From: Bradyrhizobium erythrophlei | GTDB lineage: Bacteria; Pseudomonadota; Alphaproteobacteria; Rhizobiales; Xanthobacteraceae | Reading direction: 5' to 3' | Assembly (NCBI RefSeq): GCF_900129505.1 | Contig: NZ_LT670818.1 | Coordinates: 2,542,001 to 2,606,000, forward strand | Length of the DNA: 64,000 nt | Part shown: piece by piece, positions 16,777 to 24,798 of the stretch | How positions within the stretch are numbered: the stretch's first letter is position 1 | Layout: every line of letters begins with the position of its first letter | Notes under the pieces: generated by a model | Told to the model about the DNA's origin: nothing | Database searches by the model: none | The model's input: the letters and a program-made list of their open reading frames with translations, nothing else | Program-made: the position numbers and the translations under genes

Positions 16777-17490
16777 CTAACCTGCTGAACAATCTTCAAG
16801 CCGGGCCTGAAGCCGATAGCCGACACCCGATTCGGTCACAAGCAGGCGCGGGTGATTGGGGTCGGTTTCGATCTTCCGCCGCAATTTGCGGACGAGAATT
16901 CGCAGATACTGAATGTTGTCCCGCTGGTTGCCGCTCCAGATTTCCTTGAGCAAATGGTCGTGCGTCACCACGAGGCCGATATGGGTCGCAAGAATGTGGA
17001 GCAGGCGATACTCTTTTCGGGTCAGGCTGATCTGGTTCTTGTTGAGTGACACGGTTCGGCTCACGAGGTCGACTGAGAGGGGGCCCGCCGTCACGACGGG
17101 ACTTTCGGTTGCGGTCTTGAAATATCGCCGCAAGGCCGCTTCGCTGCGCGCCAGCAATTCGGCCATGCCGAAAGGCTTGACCACGTAGTCGTCGGCTCCC
17201 GCCTGCAGAAGCCGGACCTTTTCCTCCTCGCTCGATACCACCGAGAGAATGATGACGGGAACGTTCGACCACGACCGCAGGCGTTCGAGAACCTCGCTGC
17301 CGTGCAGATCCGGCAACGCCAGGTCAAGAATGATGAGATCCGGGGCACTGAAGGTCGCGGCTTTCAGTCCGTCAGCGGCGCTCTCGGCTTCAAGCACCGT
17401 GAAGCCGTGAATTTCGAAGCCTGCACGGAGAAACCGCCTGATTTTCGGTTCGTCTTCAATCAGGAGCACGAGATTGCTGGGCTTATTCAT
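16777..17490 (-). CDS. KdpE-like OmpR-family response regulator
   Basis: A 237-residue two-domain regulator. The receiver (about 1-125) has the acidic pair VLLIEDEP, phospho-acceptor Asp in LIILDLALPDL, Thr/Ser switch (VIILSV) and Lys in YVVKPF. The winged-helix domain (about 135-235) has ISLTRKEYRLLHILATH, GLVVTHDHLLKEIW, YLRILVRKLRRKIE and ESGVGYRL. The ISLT.KEY and YLR..V..LR.K pattern is typical of KdpE. The sensor gene ends 3 bp upstream, so the two are one operon. In the classical system the target is kdpFABC, which is not in this window. Confidence 0.88.
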   Translation of the reverse strand: MNKPSNLVLLIEDEPKIRRFLRAGFEIHGFTVLEAESAADGLKAATFSAPDLIILDLALPDLHGSEVLERLRSWSNVPVIILSVVSSEEEKVRLLQAGADDYVVKPFGMAELLARSEAALRRYFKTATESPVVTAGPLSVDLVSRTVSLNKNQISLTRKEYRLLHILATHIGLVVTHDHLLKEIWSGNQRDNIQYLRILVRKLRRKIETDPNHPRLLVTESGVGYRLQARLEDCSAG

Positions 17491-17493
17491 TGG

Positions 17494-19254
17494 CTAATCC
17501 GTCAATTCAAAAGGCTCAATATGGGAGCCGGGCAGAGCGATGGAGGCCGTTGTTCCCTGTCCCTGGCCCTGGCTCGAGATCTCGATACGTCCACCGTTCG
17601 CCCCGACAAAGGTCGATGCAATCCAGAAGCCAAGACCCGACCCGGGGATGGCGGCCTGATGGCGCTGGCTCCGGAACGATCTACGGCCCAGCTGCTGCTG
17701 TTCGTCCGGGGTTATCCCGACGCCCTGATCGGCAATCGACAGCACGACGCGCCCCTGTTCGACGTGCGTGCGGATCGAGATGGTCGAGCCGGACGGTGAA
17801 TATTTCGCCGCATTTTCCAGGAGCTGCCCGCATGCTTCTTCGATCAGTCCCGAATCCACGTGAACCAGCGGTAAATCGTCGGCGAACGCGGTCTCGACCC
17901 TGTGTGCCGCCAGTCGTCGAACTCGTCCCCTGATTGCCGCATTGACAATGTCCCTTGGATCCGCCCACTCGAGGCGCGGGCTGAGTCCGCCCGCGGTAAC
18001 CCGCGTTGCATTCAGCAGGTTTCGAATGAAGCCATCGAGTTGTGCGGCTTCGTCCGAGATGACCTCGACCAGCGAAAGCATCCGACCGTCTTGCCGAATC
18101 GCCGGCATCGAATCCAACACGCTCGCCGACCCCCGGATGGCCGCTAGAGGCGTACATAACTCATGCGAAAGCGTACCGTGGAATGCATCTCGCAATAGCT
18201 GGGCCTGCAGGTGCAGCCTGGCATCCTCCATCGCCTTGCCGATATCGAGACGCTGCAGCGTCAGCGAGACTTCCTCAAGAATAGCCTCGACGCGGCGTGT
18301 CTTGATTTCGATGGCTTCACGGGAGCCGCCTCCGAGATTGACGGCAACCAGGCCGTGGACCGCGGTTTCGGAAAAAAGTGGCCCCAGCAACCAAACGTCT
18401 CGCGTTGACTCATCGACGACCGCGCGAGGTGGACCTCCGATGGTTGCGCCCATCGCGGCGACGCGCTGTTGCACCGCCATCGGTACCCGACCGGTTTGCG
18501 GCACTTCAAAGTGATCGTCGGCCGTGGCCGCAAAGAACGCGACCGGTTGGCTGAGCGTGCGGGAAAGATATTTCTGAATGGCGGAGATCAGGTCCGAGAC
18601 CGAGAAGCAGGCCGCCAAAAGCCGCGAGAAATCATAGAGCTGCTGCATCTCTTTTTCGCGCCGGCGCAAGGTCTCCGTCTCCTGGCGCAAACGCGAGGCA
18701 AGATTGCTGCTGACCAGCGCCACGACAAGGAAAAGCAGCAGGTCAACCGCCTCTTCCGGATTGTCGACCCGGAAGCTGTAGAAAGGTGCGAAGAAGAAGA
18801 AGTCAGCCGCGGCCGTGGCTGTAACCGACGCCAAGGTGGCCGGCCAGATGCCCCATCGAGTGGCAGCGACAATGACAGGTATCAGGTACGCGATCGGAAC
18901 CAGGCTGAGCCCGAGATCCCGATCAAGCAGCAACAGAACGGCGGTCACCAGGCCGACGGAGATCAGCGAGAACAGCAGCGGCAATACTTGCGTTTGAAGG
19001 ATGCGATCCGACGGCGGCCCTGCATCAGGCGGCAAAGCGTCGCCGTTTCTCGGTGCCGCCGGCCTCGCATGCGCTTCCGCGAGCCTTTGAACGTCGGGCA
19101 AATGAGAATTCAAGAAACTCGCCTTCGCAGCGCCAAGGCATCGGATAACCCCGTGGCTCACCAGAGCCGCAATGGGATCACGCCCCGGCAACATTTGATC
19201 ACGACACGGAAATACAGACTTGCCAGGCTGGCGCCGATTAAGCACCGCCTGCAA
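17494..19254 (-). CDS. KdpD-like sensor histidine kinase lacking the N-terminal Kdp/Usp region
   Basis: A 586-residue kinase. The membrane domain is the KdpD type (DUF4118): LLFSLISVGLVTAVLLLLDR, AYLIPVIVAATRWGIWPATL, and the FFFFAPFYSFRV signature, about residues 88-190. A GAF-like segment (about 210-340), dimerisation/phosphorylation helix with SHELCTPLAAIRG and ATPase domain (ENAAKYSP, SIADQGVGI, GSGLGF) follow. The large cytoplasmic Usp/KdpD domain of E. coli KdpD (first ~390 residues) is absent, so sensing must differ. An alternative start at 19194 is possible. Pairs with the KdpE-like gene 3 bp downstream. Confidence 0.85.
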   Translation of the reverse strand: MQAVLNRRQPGKSVFPCRDQMLPGRDPIAALVSHGVIRCLGAAKASFLNSHLPDVQRLAEAHARPAAPRNGDALPPDAGPPSDRILQTQVLPLLFSLISVGLVTAVLLLLDRDLGLSLVPIAYLIPVIVAATRWGIWPATLASVTATAAADFFFFAPFYSFRVDNPEEAVDLLLFLVVALVSSNLASRLRQETETLRRREKEMQQLYDFSRLLAACFSVSDLISAIQKYLSRTLSQPVAFFAATADDHFEVPQTGRVPMAVQQRVAAMGATIGGPPRAVVDESTRDVWLLGPLFSETAVHGLVAVNLGGGSREAIEIKTRRVEAILEEVSLTLQRLDIGKAMEDARLHLQAQLLRDAFHGTLSHELCTPLAAIRGSASVLDSMPAIRQDGRMLSLVEVISDEAAQLDGFIRNLLNATRVTAGGLSPRLEWADPRDIVNAAIRGRVRRLAAHRVETAFADDLPLVHVDSGLIEEACGQLLENAAKYSPSGSTISIRTHVEQGRVVLSIADQGVGITPDEQQQLGRRSFRSQRHQAAIPGSGLGFWIASTFVGANGGRIEISSQGQGQGTTASIALPGSHIEPFELTD

Positions 19255-19499
19255 AAAGTCGTCCTTGTCAAATCATCGTTGCCCCGATGCCGCCAACTAA
19301 CCCAGCAGCGAGAACATTCTCCATAACGGCGTAGTAAAGCTATGTTGTTGGTGAGGCATGGAAATAAAAAAGAAATATATTCGCGCCCAATGTCGCCTGC
19401 ACGGCGAACACCCATCCAGCGACGCCAAAGGCGCGACGAACAAGGAAAACAATCTTATGTTGTATTGCTGTGCCTCGGACAAGTGAGACTTCAGGTGCG

Positions 19500-20117
19500 T
19501 CAGGCTGTCTGAGCCACCTTCGCATCCAGCGTCTGCTGAAGCGCTTTGACATAGTTGAGCGCCCGCTTCTCGCCTGACAGTTCGGGCCTCGACGCGCGGT
19601 ACAATTCCGCCTCGGCCGGTTGATGAACAGCCGGCGGCACCAGCGCCGCGATAGCGGCGGAGCTGATATATTTCGGCGGATACAGATAGAAGTCCATCAA
19701 CGGCGTGTGCGGGCTTCGCGCATGACGCCTGAGAATCGCATGCGCCGTCGCTCCGGCGTCCGGATAGATCGCGCTCCACCCGGCAAAGCTGCTCGCCAAT
19801 ATCTCGAGCGATAATATCGTCGACGCTATCCGCACGAAGCCTTCGTTGGATTTCTTCGCGCTTCTGGTCGTTGAGGCCTTCCTGAGCAGTTGCCGAAACT
19901 CGTTATGTGATTCGATCAGGGGGCCCAGGCGCGACTTCCACAGAATATCGGGAAGGCAGGCATAGCCGTGCAGCTCGTGGTAGCTCTCGATCAGACCCCG
20001 GCATTGCGTCGTCAGGCTCTTCGGCAGGAAGCTGAGATCGAAATTCCCAGTCTTGTCCGCGAGAGTCCTGTCACCTTCCTGCTTCGCAATTGCGACGTCC
20101 ATCGTTTTGCCTCGCAC
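19500..20117 (-). CDS. Hypothetical protein upstream of the KdpD-like kinase
   Basis: About 205 residues, soluble, helical and basic. Features: SLTTQCRGLIESYHELHGYA, SRLGPLIESHNEFRQLLRKA, and a middle with EILASSFAGWSAIYPDAGAT. No family recognised, no signal or TM segment. A second ATG at 20102 (MDVAIAKQEGD) is a good alternative start. It is on the same strand as the two-component system but 245 bp upstream, so co-transcription is uncertain. Confidence 0.55.
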   Translation of the reverse strand: MRGKTMDVAIAKQEGDRTLADKTGNFDLSFLPKSLTTQCRGLIESYHELHGYACLPDILWKSRLGPLIESHNEFRQLLRKASTTRSAKKSNEGFVRIASTILSLEILASSFAGWSAIYPDAGATAHAILRRHARSPHTPLMDFYLYPPKYISSAAIAALVPPAVHQPAEAELYRASRPELSGEKRALNYVKALQQTLDAKVAQTA

Positions 20118-20545
20118 CGAGCGAACAGATTTCGCTCAATGCCTCAGCATAACGACTAGCGACATATATCTTCGATGGACAATCGCGGCCGTTTCCATAG
20201 AAAAATAATAGCGGATGCGCGCGGATGTTTTTAAGTCATAAAGAATAATCGCGCTAACCGCTGGAAATGTAGCGCGAAAGACACATCGTGGAACAAACTA
20301 TTGCAGTGCGTTGCGCTCTTTTGCCAAAACGTCACGTTTTTCGCCGGGAGTTTGAGCAAAGCGGTGAGCAATTGATGATTGCGTACGCAAACAGCTTCGA
20401 AGACGCCATTTCGTATATTTTTTTTTTATGAAACCGCGCGGCAAACCGTATCGATTTTTCTCAGCCCCCCAACGATTGATCGTTGCGAAGGTTAACAGCG
20501 CGCCCAAAGGCGAAGGTGTCTGTAACCGCAACTTGGGGCAAGACT
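20118..20545. promoter_or_regulatory. Regulatory region upstream of the porin/efflux locus
   Basis: A divergent AT-rich region of about 430 bases before the outer-membrane protein gene. It holds a perfect 12-bp palindrome TTGCGTACGCAA (20379-20390), a run of nine or so T (around 20419-20428), and an inverted repeat CAACGAT-TG-ATCGTTG at 20470-20485, about 60 bases before the ATG. These are plausible operator sites for the locus, which has no regulator of its own adjacent. Confidence 0.45.
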
Positions 20546-22171
20546 ATGAAAAGAATTCTATTGGCGGGCGTCTCGTTGGCAACGATAGGCCTGAGCAGCG
20601 GGGCACAAGCGGCTGATCCGGCGAAGGGGCCATGCCCCTACGGAGGCGATCCCTACAAAAATTATAACTGCCTGGATTCTTATCTCGGCACTGACTTCCT
20701 GAGCCGCTTCATCAACTACTACCGGCTCGAGTGGGGACACGAAGCTGCGCCGTCCGATCCGAAGGCGCCGTCGTCACGCCGCGCGGAGTGGCCAGCCACA
20801 CCGCAGAGCACGCCGCCGATGCCGTTTACCGAATGGCCGTATGGTGGATCGACCAGCATTGGCGTCACTCGCCCGAGTTCGATCGACAGCCCGCTGATGA
20901 ATGCGCTCGGTAATACGTCTGCCGGCTCTTGGATGAATGACAACCACATCCAGGTCTACGGCTGGATCAATGCGGGTGGCAATTTCAGCAGCAATACCGT
21001 GCGTGGCGGAAACGTGCCAGCGGCCTATGACTACAACCCGAATACGGTGCAGCTCGACCAGGCCGTGGTTTATTTCGAACGTCTGCCGGATACGGTTCAG
21101 AAGGATCACGTCGACTGGGGCTTCCGCCTCGCGCCGATCTACGGCGAGAATTATCGCTACACCACGGCTTTCGGGCTGTGGAGCGATCAACTCCTGAACC
21201 AGAACAAGAACTACGGCTACGATCTGCCGATGGCCTATGGCGAGGTATTCATTCCGCAGATCGCGGAAGGCCTGCTGCTGCGGTTCGGCCGGTTCATCTC
21301 GGTCCCGGATATCGAGGCTCAGCTCGCGCCGAACAACTACATGTACACGCACTCGATGACCTACACCTTCGACAACTATACCAACACCGGGCTTCAGGGC
21401 ACGCTGGCCGTGACCAAGAACTGGATGCTGCAGTTGGGTGTCTCGGTCGGCAGCGACACCATGCCGTGGAACGCGGGCGCCAAGATCGCGAATCCGTTCC
21501 CGAACCCGCTGTTTCCGGGAACCACTATGCTCAAGGATCCCGGCGCGATCCCGAGCGTGACCGGCGGCGTGCGCTGGACCAGCGACAACGGAAACGACAG
21601 CGTCTACGTGGTCGCTGACGCGATCAATAGCGGGACCTGGGGCTACAACAACCTGCAATGGTACGGGTTGACGGCCTACCACAAGTTCAACGACCAGTGG
21701 CACATCTCGTTCGAGACCTACAATCTGCACCAGAACAACGTGCTCAACGCGAACAATCCGGCAGCGCTTGCCGCATTCGCCGCGGGAGGCACGCCGTTCT
21801 CGCCTCAATATCTGGCGTTCAATGCGCCAGGCCTGGCTCAGTGCAACAGTACGGCTGTGTTCTCCTGCACGGCGTCGGTGCAGACTTATCTAGCCTACTT
21901 GAACTACAAGGCGACGCCGCTGGACAACATCTCCTATCGGATCGAGTTCTATGACGACAAGCAGGGCCAGCGTACCGGCACCAAGACTCGGTATGTCGAG
22001 ACCGGCATCGGTTGGCAGCACTGGTTCTCGCCGCAGATCGAGATCCGGCCCGAGTTCTCTTATTACAGGTCTCTGGATGCCAACGCATTCAATGGCAATT
22101 CGAACCTGGGCATACCGGCCAACAAGAACTTCGCCCTGATCGGCTCGGCGGACATCATCATTCACTTCTGA
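20546..22171 (+). CDS. Outer-membrane beta-barrel porin (BBP2/OmpL-like)
   Basis: The start at 20546 gives a signal peptide (MKRILLAGVSLATIGLSSGA, cut after QAA) and about 540 residues. The mature protein is rich in aromatic amphipathic strands: IQVYGWINAGGNFSSN, VDWGFRLAPIYGENYRY, LLLRFGRFISVPDIE, WYGLTAYHKFNDQWHISFET, YVETGIGWQHWFSPQIEIRP, and it ends in a strand with terminal Phe (ADIIIHF), as outer-membrane proteins do. The pattern is that of the putative beta-barrel porin-2 family. It begins a same-strand series leading into an RND pump. Substrate unknown. Confidence 0.85.
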   Translation: MKRILLAGVSLATIGLSSGAQAADPAKGPCPYGGDPYKNYNCLDSYLGTDFLSRFINYYRLEWGHEAAPSDPKAPSSRRAEWPATPQSTPPMPFTEWPYGGSTSIGVTRPSSIDSPLMNALGNTSAGSWMNDNHIQVYGWINAGGNFSSNTVRGGNVPAAYDYNPNTVQLDQAVVYFERLPDTVQKDHVDWGFRLAPIYGENYRYTTAFGLWSDQLLNQNKNYGYDLPMAYGEVFIPQIAEGLLLRFGRFISVPDIEAQLAPNNYMYTHSMTYTFDNYTNTGLQGTLAVTKNWMLQLGVSVGSDTMPWNAGAKIANPFPNPLFPGTTMLKDPGAIPSVTGGVRWTSDNGNDSVYVVADAINSGTWGYNNLQWYGLTAYHKFNDQWHISFETYNLHQNNVLNANNPAALAAFAAGGTPFSPQYLAFNAPGLAQCNSTAVFSCTASVQTYLAYLNYKATPLDNISYRIEFYDDKQGQRTGTKTRYVETGIGWQHWFSPQIEIRPEFSYYRSLDANAFNGNSNLGIPANKNFALIGSADIIIHF

Positions 22172-22238
22172 TGCGTGGAAAGGTCGCGGCGGGTTAACTC
22201 GCCGGACCTTCATCGGAACAATTCGACAGGGGATAACA

Positions 22239-22982
22239 ATGAAGCGAATTCTTTTCACCGCCGTCTCGCTCGGTGTGCTTGGCCTGATGTCGCCGGCTCT
22301 CGGCGCCGATCTGCCGCTTTACACGAAGGCGCCGCCGATCGCGACGCCAACGTATGACTGGTCCGGCTTCTATGTCGGCGTGTTCGGCGGTGGCGGCTAC
22401 GGCAATCACAATCTCAACAACGCGCTCGGCCCCGCCGGCTTCGCCAACTACACGATCAGCTACAGCTCGACAGGTGCTATTGCCGGCGGCGAGGCAGGCT
22501 ACAACGTGCAGAGCGGCAACATCGTGGGCGGTATCGAGGTCGACGGGTTCTGGTCCGGCATCAAAGGCAGCGATATCTCCCAGTTCAACGCGGGCACGCT
22601 TCCGATCGGCGCAATGGACGCGACCAGTCTTCGGAGCGGCGCGACGCTGCGGGCGCGAGGCGGTATCGCCGTCGACCGCTTGCTGTTGTTCTTCACCGGT
22701 GGCTGGGCCTATGGCGACTTCCAGCATACCAATACCGACCCCGTGCTGGGCGTCGATCAGTTCACGGCTCACCGAAGCGGCCTGACTGCGGGCGGCGGTA
22801 TCGCCTACGCGATCACCAACAACCTGATCGGCAAGCTCGAATACCGCTACTACGATTTCGGCAGGTACGAACGTCTCGCCCCGCTCAACGGTCAGATTCC
22901 CTACACTGTCGACAACACCTATTCAGTCGTGACGCTGGGCCTCGACTTCAAATTCGGAGGGCCGATCATTGCGAAATATTGA
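22239..22982 (+). CDS. Outer-membrane beta-barrel protein (Omp25/porin-like, 8-stranded)
   Basis: A 247-residue protein with signal peptide (MKRILFTAVSLGVLGLMSPA, cut before ADLP) and the rhizobial Omp25-type start YDWSGFYVGVFGGGGYG. The barrel has the pattern GGEAGYNVQSGNIVGGIEVD, LRARGGIAVDRLLLFFTGGW, IGKLEYRYYDFGRY and a last strand VVTLGLDFKFGGP. Length fits eight strands. GGGGA precedes the ATG. Its leader closely resembles that of the upstream porin. It overlaps the start of the small lipoprotein gene, implying coupling. Confidence 0.88.
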   Translation: MKRILFTAVSLGVLGLMSPALGADLPLYTKAPPIATPTYDWSGFYVGVFGGGGYGNHNLNNALGPAGFANYTISYSSTGAIAGGEAGYNVQSGNIVGGIEVDGFWSGIKGSDISQFNAGTLPIGAMDATSLRSGATLRARGGIAVDRLLLFFTGGWAYGDFQHTNTDPVLGVDQFTAHRSGLTAGGGIAYAITNNLIGKLEYRYYDFGRYERLAPLNGQIPYTVDNTYSVVTLGLDFKFGGPIIAKY

Positions 22983-23175
22983 TCCAGGCCGGAGCCGATT
23001 CGCAATCGCGCCGGGGTTGAAGCGAAGAATCGGCATAGCGCTCGCGGTCGCGGGGCTGTGCGCCGTGGTCGCGGGATGCGTCAGCGATATGGGAGCGTCG
23101 ACGGCGGAGAATTCCGGCGGTAGCCAGCTTCGCTACTACGGGGGCCCGAAATATCCAATGTGGTCAGCCCAATAG
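22969..23175 (+). CDS. Small lipoprotein with RYYGGPK tail
   Basis: A 68-residue protein. After a basic head (SRFAIAPGLKRRIG) comes a hydrophobic helix IALAVAGLCAVVAGCVSD with a lipobox-like VAGC, so Cys is the probable lipidation site. The mature peptide is only about 30 residues and ends in LRYYGGPKYPMWSAQ. The start lies inside the 3' end of the preceding barrel gene (14-bp overlap). The same tail is present in the next gene. Function unknown; a periplasmic accessory of the efflux locus is inference. Confidence 0.65.
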   Translation: MRNIDPGRSRFAIAPGLKRRIGIALAVAGLCAVVAGCVSDMGASTAENSGGSQLRYYGGPKYPMWSAQ

Positions 23176-23204
23176 GAGCACGCGGGCTTTCTTCGGAGAC
23201 CGAT

Positions 23205-23465
23205 ATGACCTGCTTGAGCGCTGGAAGTGTGCGGGTCGGGTTCGTCATTCTGGCAGGCACGCTCCTGACCGCCGGAATGTGCGGGGATGCCGTTGCGAAC
23301 ACTGCCAAGCGGTACCTGCACGCTCGCGGCTTCAGATGCGAAAGCCGCGAGCGACGATCTGTGAAGGGTGAGCAGCTTGTGCCGCAGCAGCCGGTTCGGC
23401 TTGGGCCTATGCGTTACTACGGTGGCCCGAAGTCGCCGATGTGGCGCGGTCCGGTCGGGAATTAG
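23205..23465 (+). CDS. Small exported protein with RYYGGPK tail
   Basis: The start at 23205 (MTCLSAGSVRVGFVILAGTL), preceded by CGGAG, gives an 86-residue protein with a signal-like helix (to about residue 29) and a mature part ending MRYYGGPKSPMWRGPVGN. The tail matches that of the preceding lipoprotein (LRYYGGPKYPMW), so the two are distant tandem paralogues or share a binding motif. The frame continues upstream to 23160 but without a leader. It precedes the RND adaptor by about 70 bp. Unknown function. Confidence 0.6.
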   Translation: MTCLSAGSVRVGFVILAGTLLTAGMCGDAVANTAKRYLHARGFRCESRERRSVKGEQLVPQQPVRLGPMRYYGGPKSPMWRGPVGN

Positions 23466-23536
23466 AACGCGGTCGATAACTGGCGTGTCTCTCCAACGCG
23501 AGCGAGGTCGCGTATTCAAATGTGTGAATTTCTACC

Positions 23537-24763
23537 ATGTTAGCGGCCTGGAATCCGCGGCGGCTGGCCATTGCCCTCGCGATCGCGGCGCTGGTGGGCG
23601 CGGGCCTCGTCGGCGTCGGACGGCTGGTGCTCGTCCAGCACGCGAAATCCTCGGAAACGACAGCCCAAAGCAAAGCAAAACTTCCGCGCTACGTTCCAAG
23701 TGAAGCGGAATGGGCGAGCCTGACGGTCGAGCCGGTATCCGAACGGGTGTTTCGCGCCGAACATGTGACCGAGGGCAAGATCGCCGTCAACGAGGAGAGC
23801 TCGACACCGATCTTCTCGCCCTATGCGGGCCGCGTGATCAAGCTTCTGGTGAAGCCGAGCGACCCCGTCGAACGCGGGCAACCGCTGTTCGTCGTCGAAG
23901 CCACCGACACGGTGCAGGGATTGAATGACTTTATCTCGGCGTTGGGCGCGCTGAATAGCGCGCGCTCCAAGCTCAAACTTGCGGAGATCGTCGAAAAACG
24001 AGCGAACGGCCTCTATGCCGGCAAGGCGGTGCCGCTCAAGGACTGGCAGCAGTCCCAGGCCGATCTGACGACGGCCCAGAACGACATGCGCTCGGCGGAA
24101 ACGGCACTGGAGGCGGCGCACAATCGGCTGCGAATCCTCGGCCGCTCCGAGGATCAGATCGCGGCATTTCAGCAAACCAGGCAGATCAGCGCCGACACGC
24201 CGATCTATTCTCCGATCGGCGGCACGGTCGTGCAGCGCAAGATCGGGCCGGGTCAATTCATCAGCAGCGGCGCCAGCGATCCGGTGTTCGTGATCGGCGA
24301 TCTCTCGACAGTCTGGCTGACGGCATTTGTGCGCGAGACCGAAGCCTCCGGCGTGGCCGTCGGCCAGGATATTGCCTTCTCGCTGCTCGCGATGCCCGGC
24401 AGCCAGTTCAAGGCGCGCATCGATTACGTGGCAGCCGCCATCGACCCCGCGACCCGCCGGCTGCTGGTCCGCGCCACGATCGACAACAAGGACGGCCTGT
24501 TCAAGCCGGAGATGTTCGCCAACGTGACCATCTATTCGGGCGGCGATCGTCCGGGGGTCGGCGTGCCGAAACAGGCGCTGATCTATGAAGGCGAACATGT
24601 GCGTCTGTGGGTGGTTCACGACGACAAGTCGATCGAGCTTCGCGACGTCGAGACCGGGCTGACGAACGACGATCTGGTCGAGGTCCGTACCAACCTGAAG
24701 CCCGGCGAGAACATCGTCACCAAGGGCAGTCTGTTCATCGATCGGGCGGCTACCGGTAGCTAA
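23537..24763 (+). CDS. RND periplasmic adaptor (CusB/CzcB-type membrane fusion protein)
   Basis: A 408-residue membrane fusion protein. N-terminal anchor ALAIAALVGAGLVGVGRLVL (about 12-31), first lipoyl half FSPYAGRVIKLLVKPSDPVE, a helical hairpin (about 130-205), second lipoyl half TPIYSPIGGTVVQRKIGPGQ, beta-barrel (VWLTAFVRETEASGVAVGQD) and membrane-proximal domain (VPKQALIYEGEHVRLWVV). This is the metal-efflux adaptor arrangement. It connects the inner-membrane pump (24799) with the outer-membrane channel (27986). No CusF-like metal-binding tail and no His-rich stretch are seen. Confidence 0.9.
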   Translation: MLAAWNPRRLAIALAIAALVGAGLVGVGRLVLVQHAKSSETTAQSKAKLPRYVPSEAEWASLTVEPVSERVFRAEHVTEGKIAVNEESSTPIFSPYAGRVIKLLVKPSDPVERGQPLFVVEATDTVQGLNDFISALGALNSARSKLKLAEIVEKRANGLYAGKAVPLKDWQQSQADLTTAQNDMRSAETALEAAHNRLRILGRSEDQIAAFQQTRQISADTPIYSPIGGTVVQRKIGPGQFISSGASDPVFVIGDLSTVWLTAFVRETEASGVAVGQDIAFSLLAMPGSQFKARIDYVAAAIDPATRRLLVRATIDNKDGLFKPEMFANVTIYSGGDRPGVGVPKQALIYEGEHVRLWVVHDDKSIELRDVETGLTNDDLVEVRTNLKPGENIVTKGSLFIDRAATGS

Positions 24764-24798
24764 TCCGCTTAAAGCGTCTCTAAGGAAATCCGGATCGA

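Noticed and set aside
18469..19326. 285-codon plus frame opposite the KdpD-like kinase
   Set aside because: Arg/Gln-rich shadow with no recognisable domain.
20774..21808. Long minus-strand frame (344 codons) opposite the porin
   Set aside because: Arg/Val/His-rich shadow of the plus-strand porin, which has a signal peptide and barrel strands.
23540..24619. 359-codon minus frame opposite the RND adaptor
   Set aside because: Composition (Arg, His, Ala-rich, no domain) is that of an antisense shadow; the plus strand encodes a clear adaptor.
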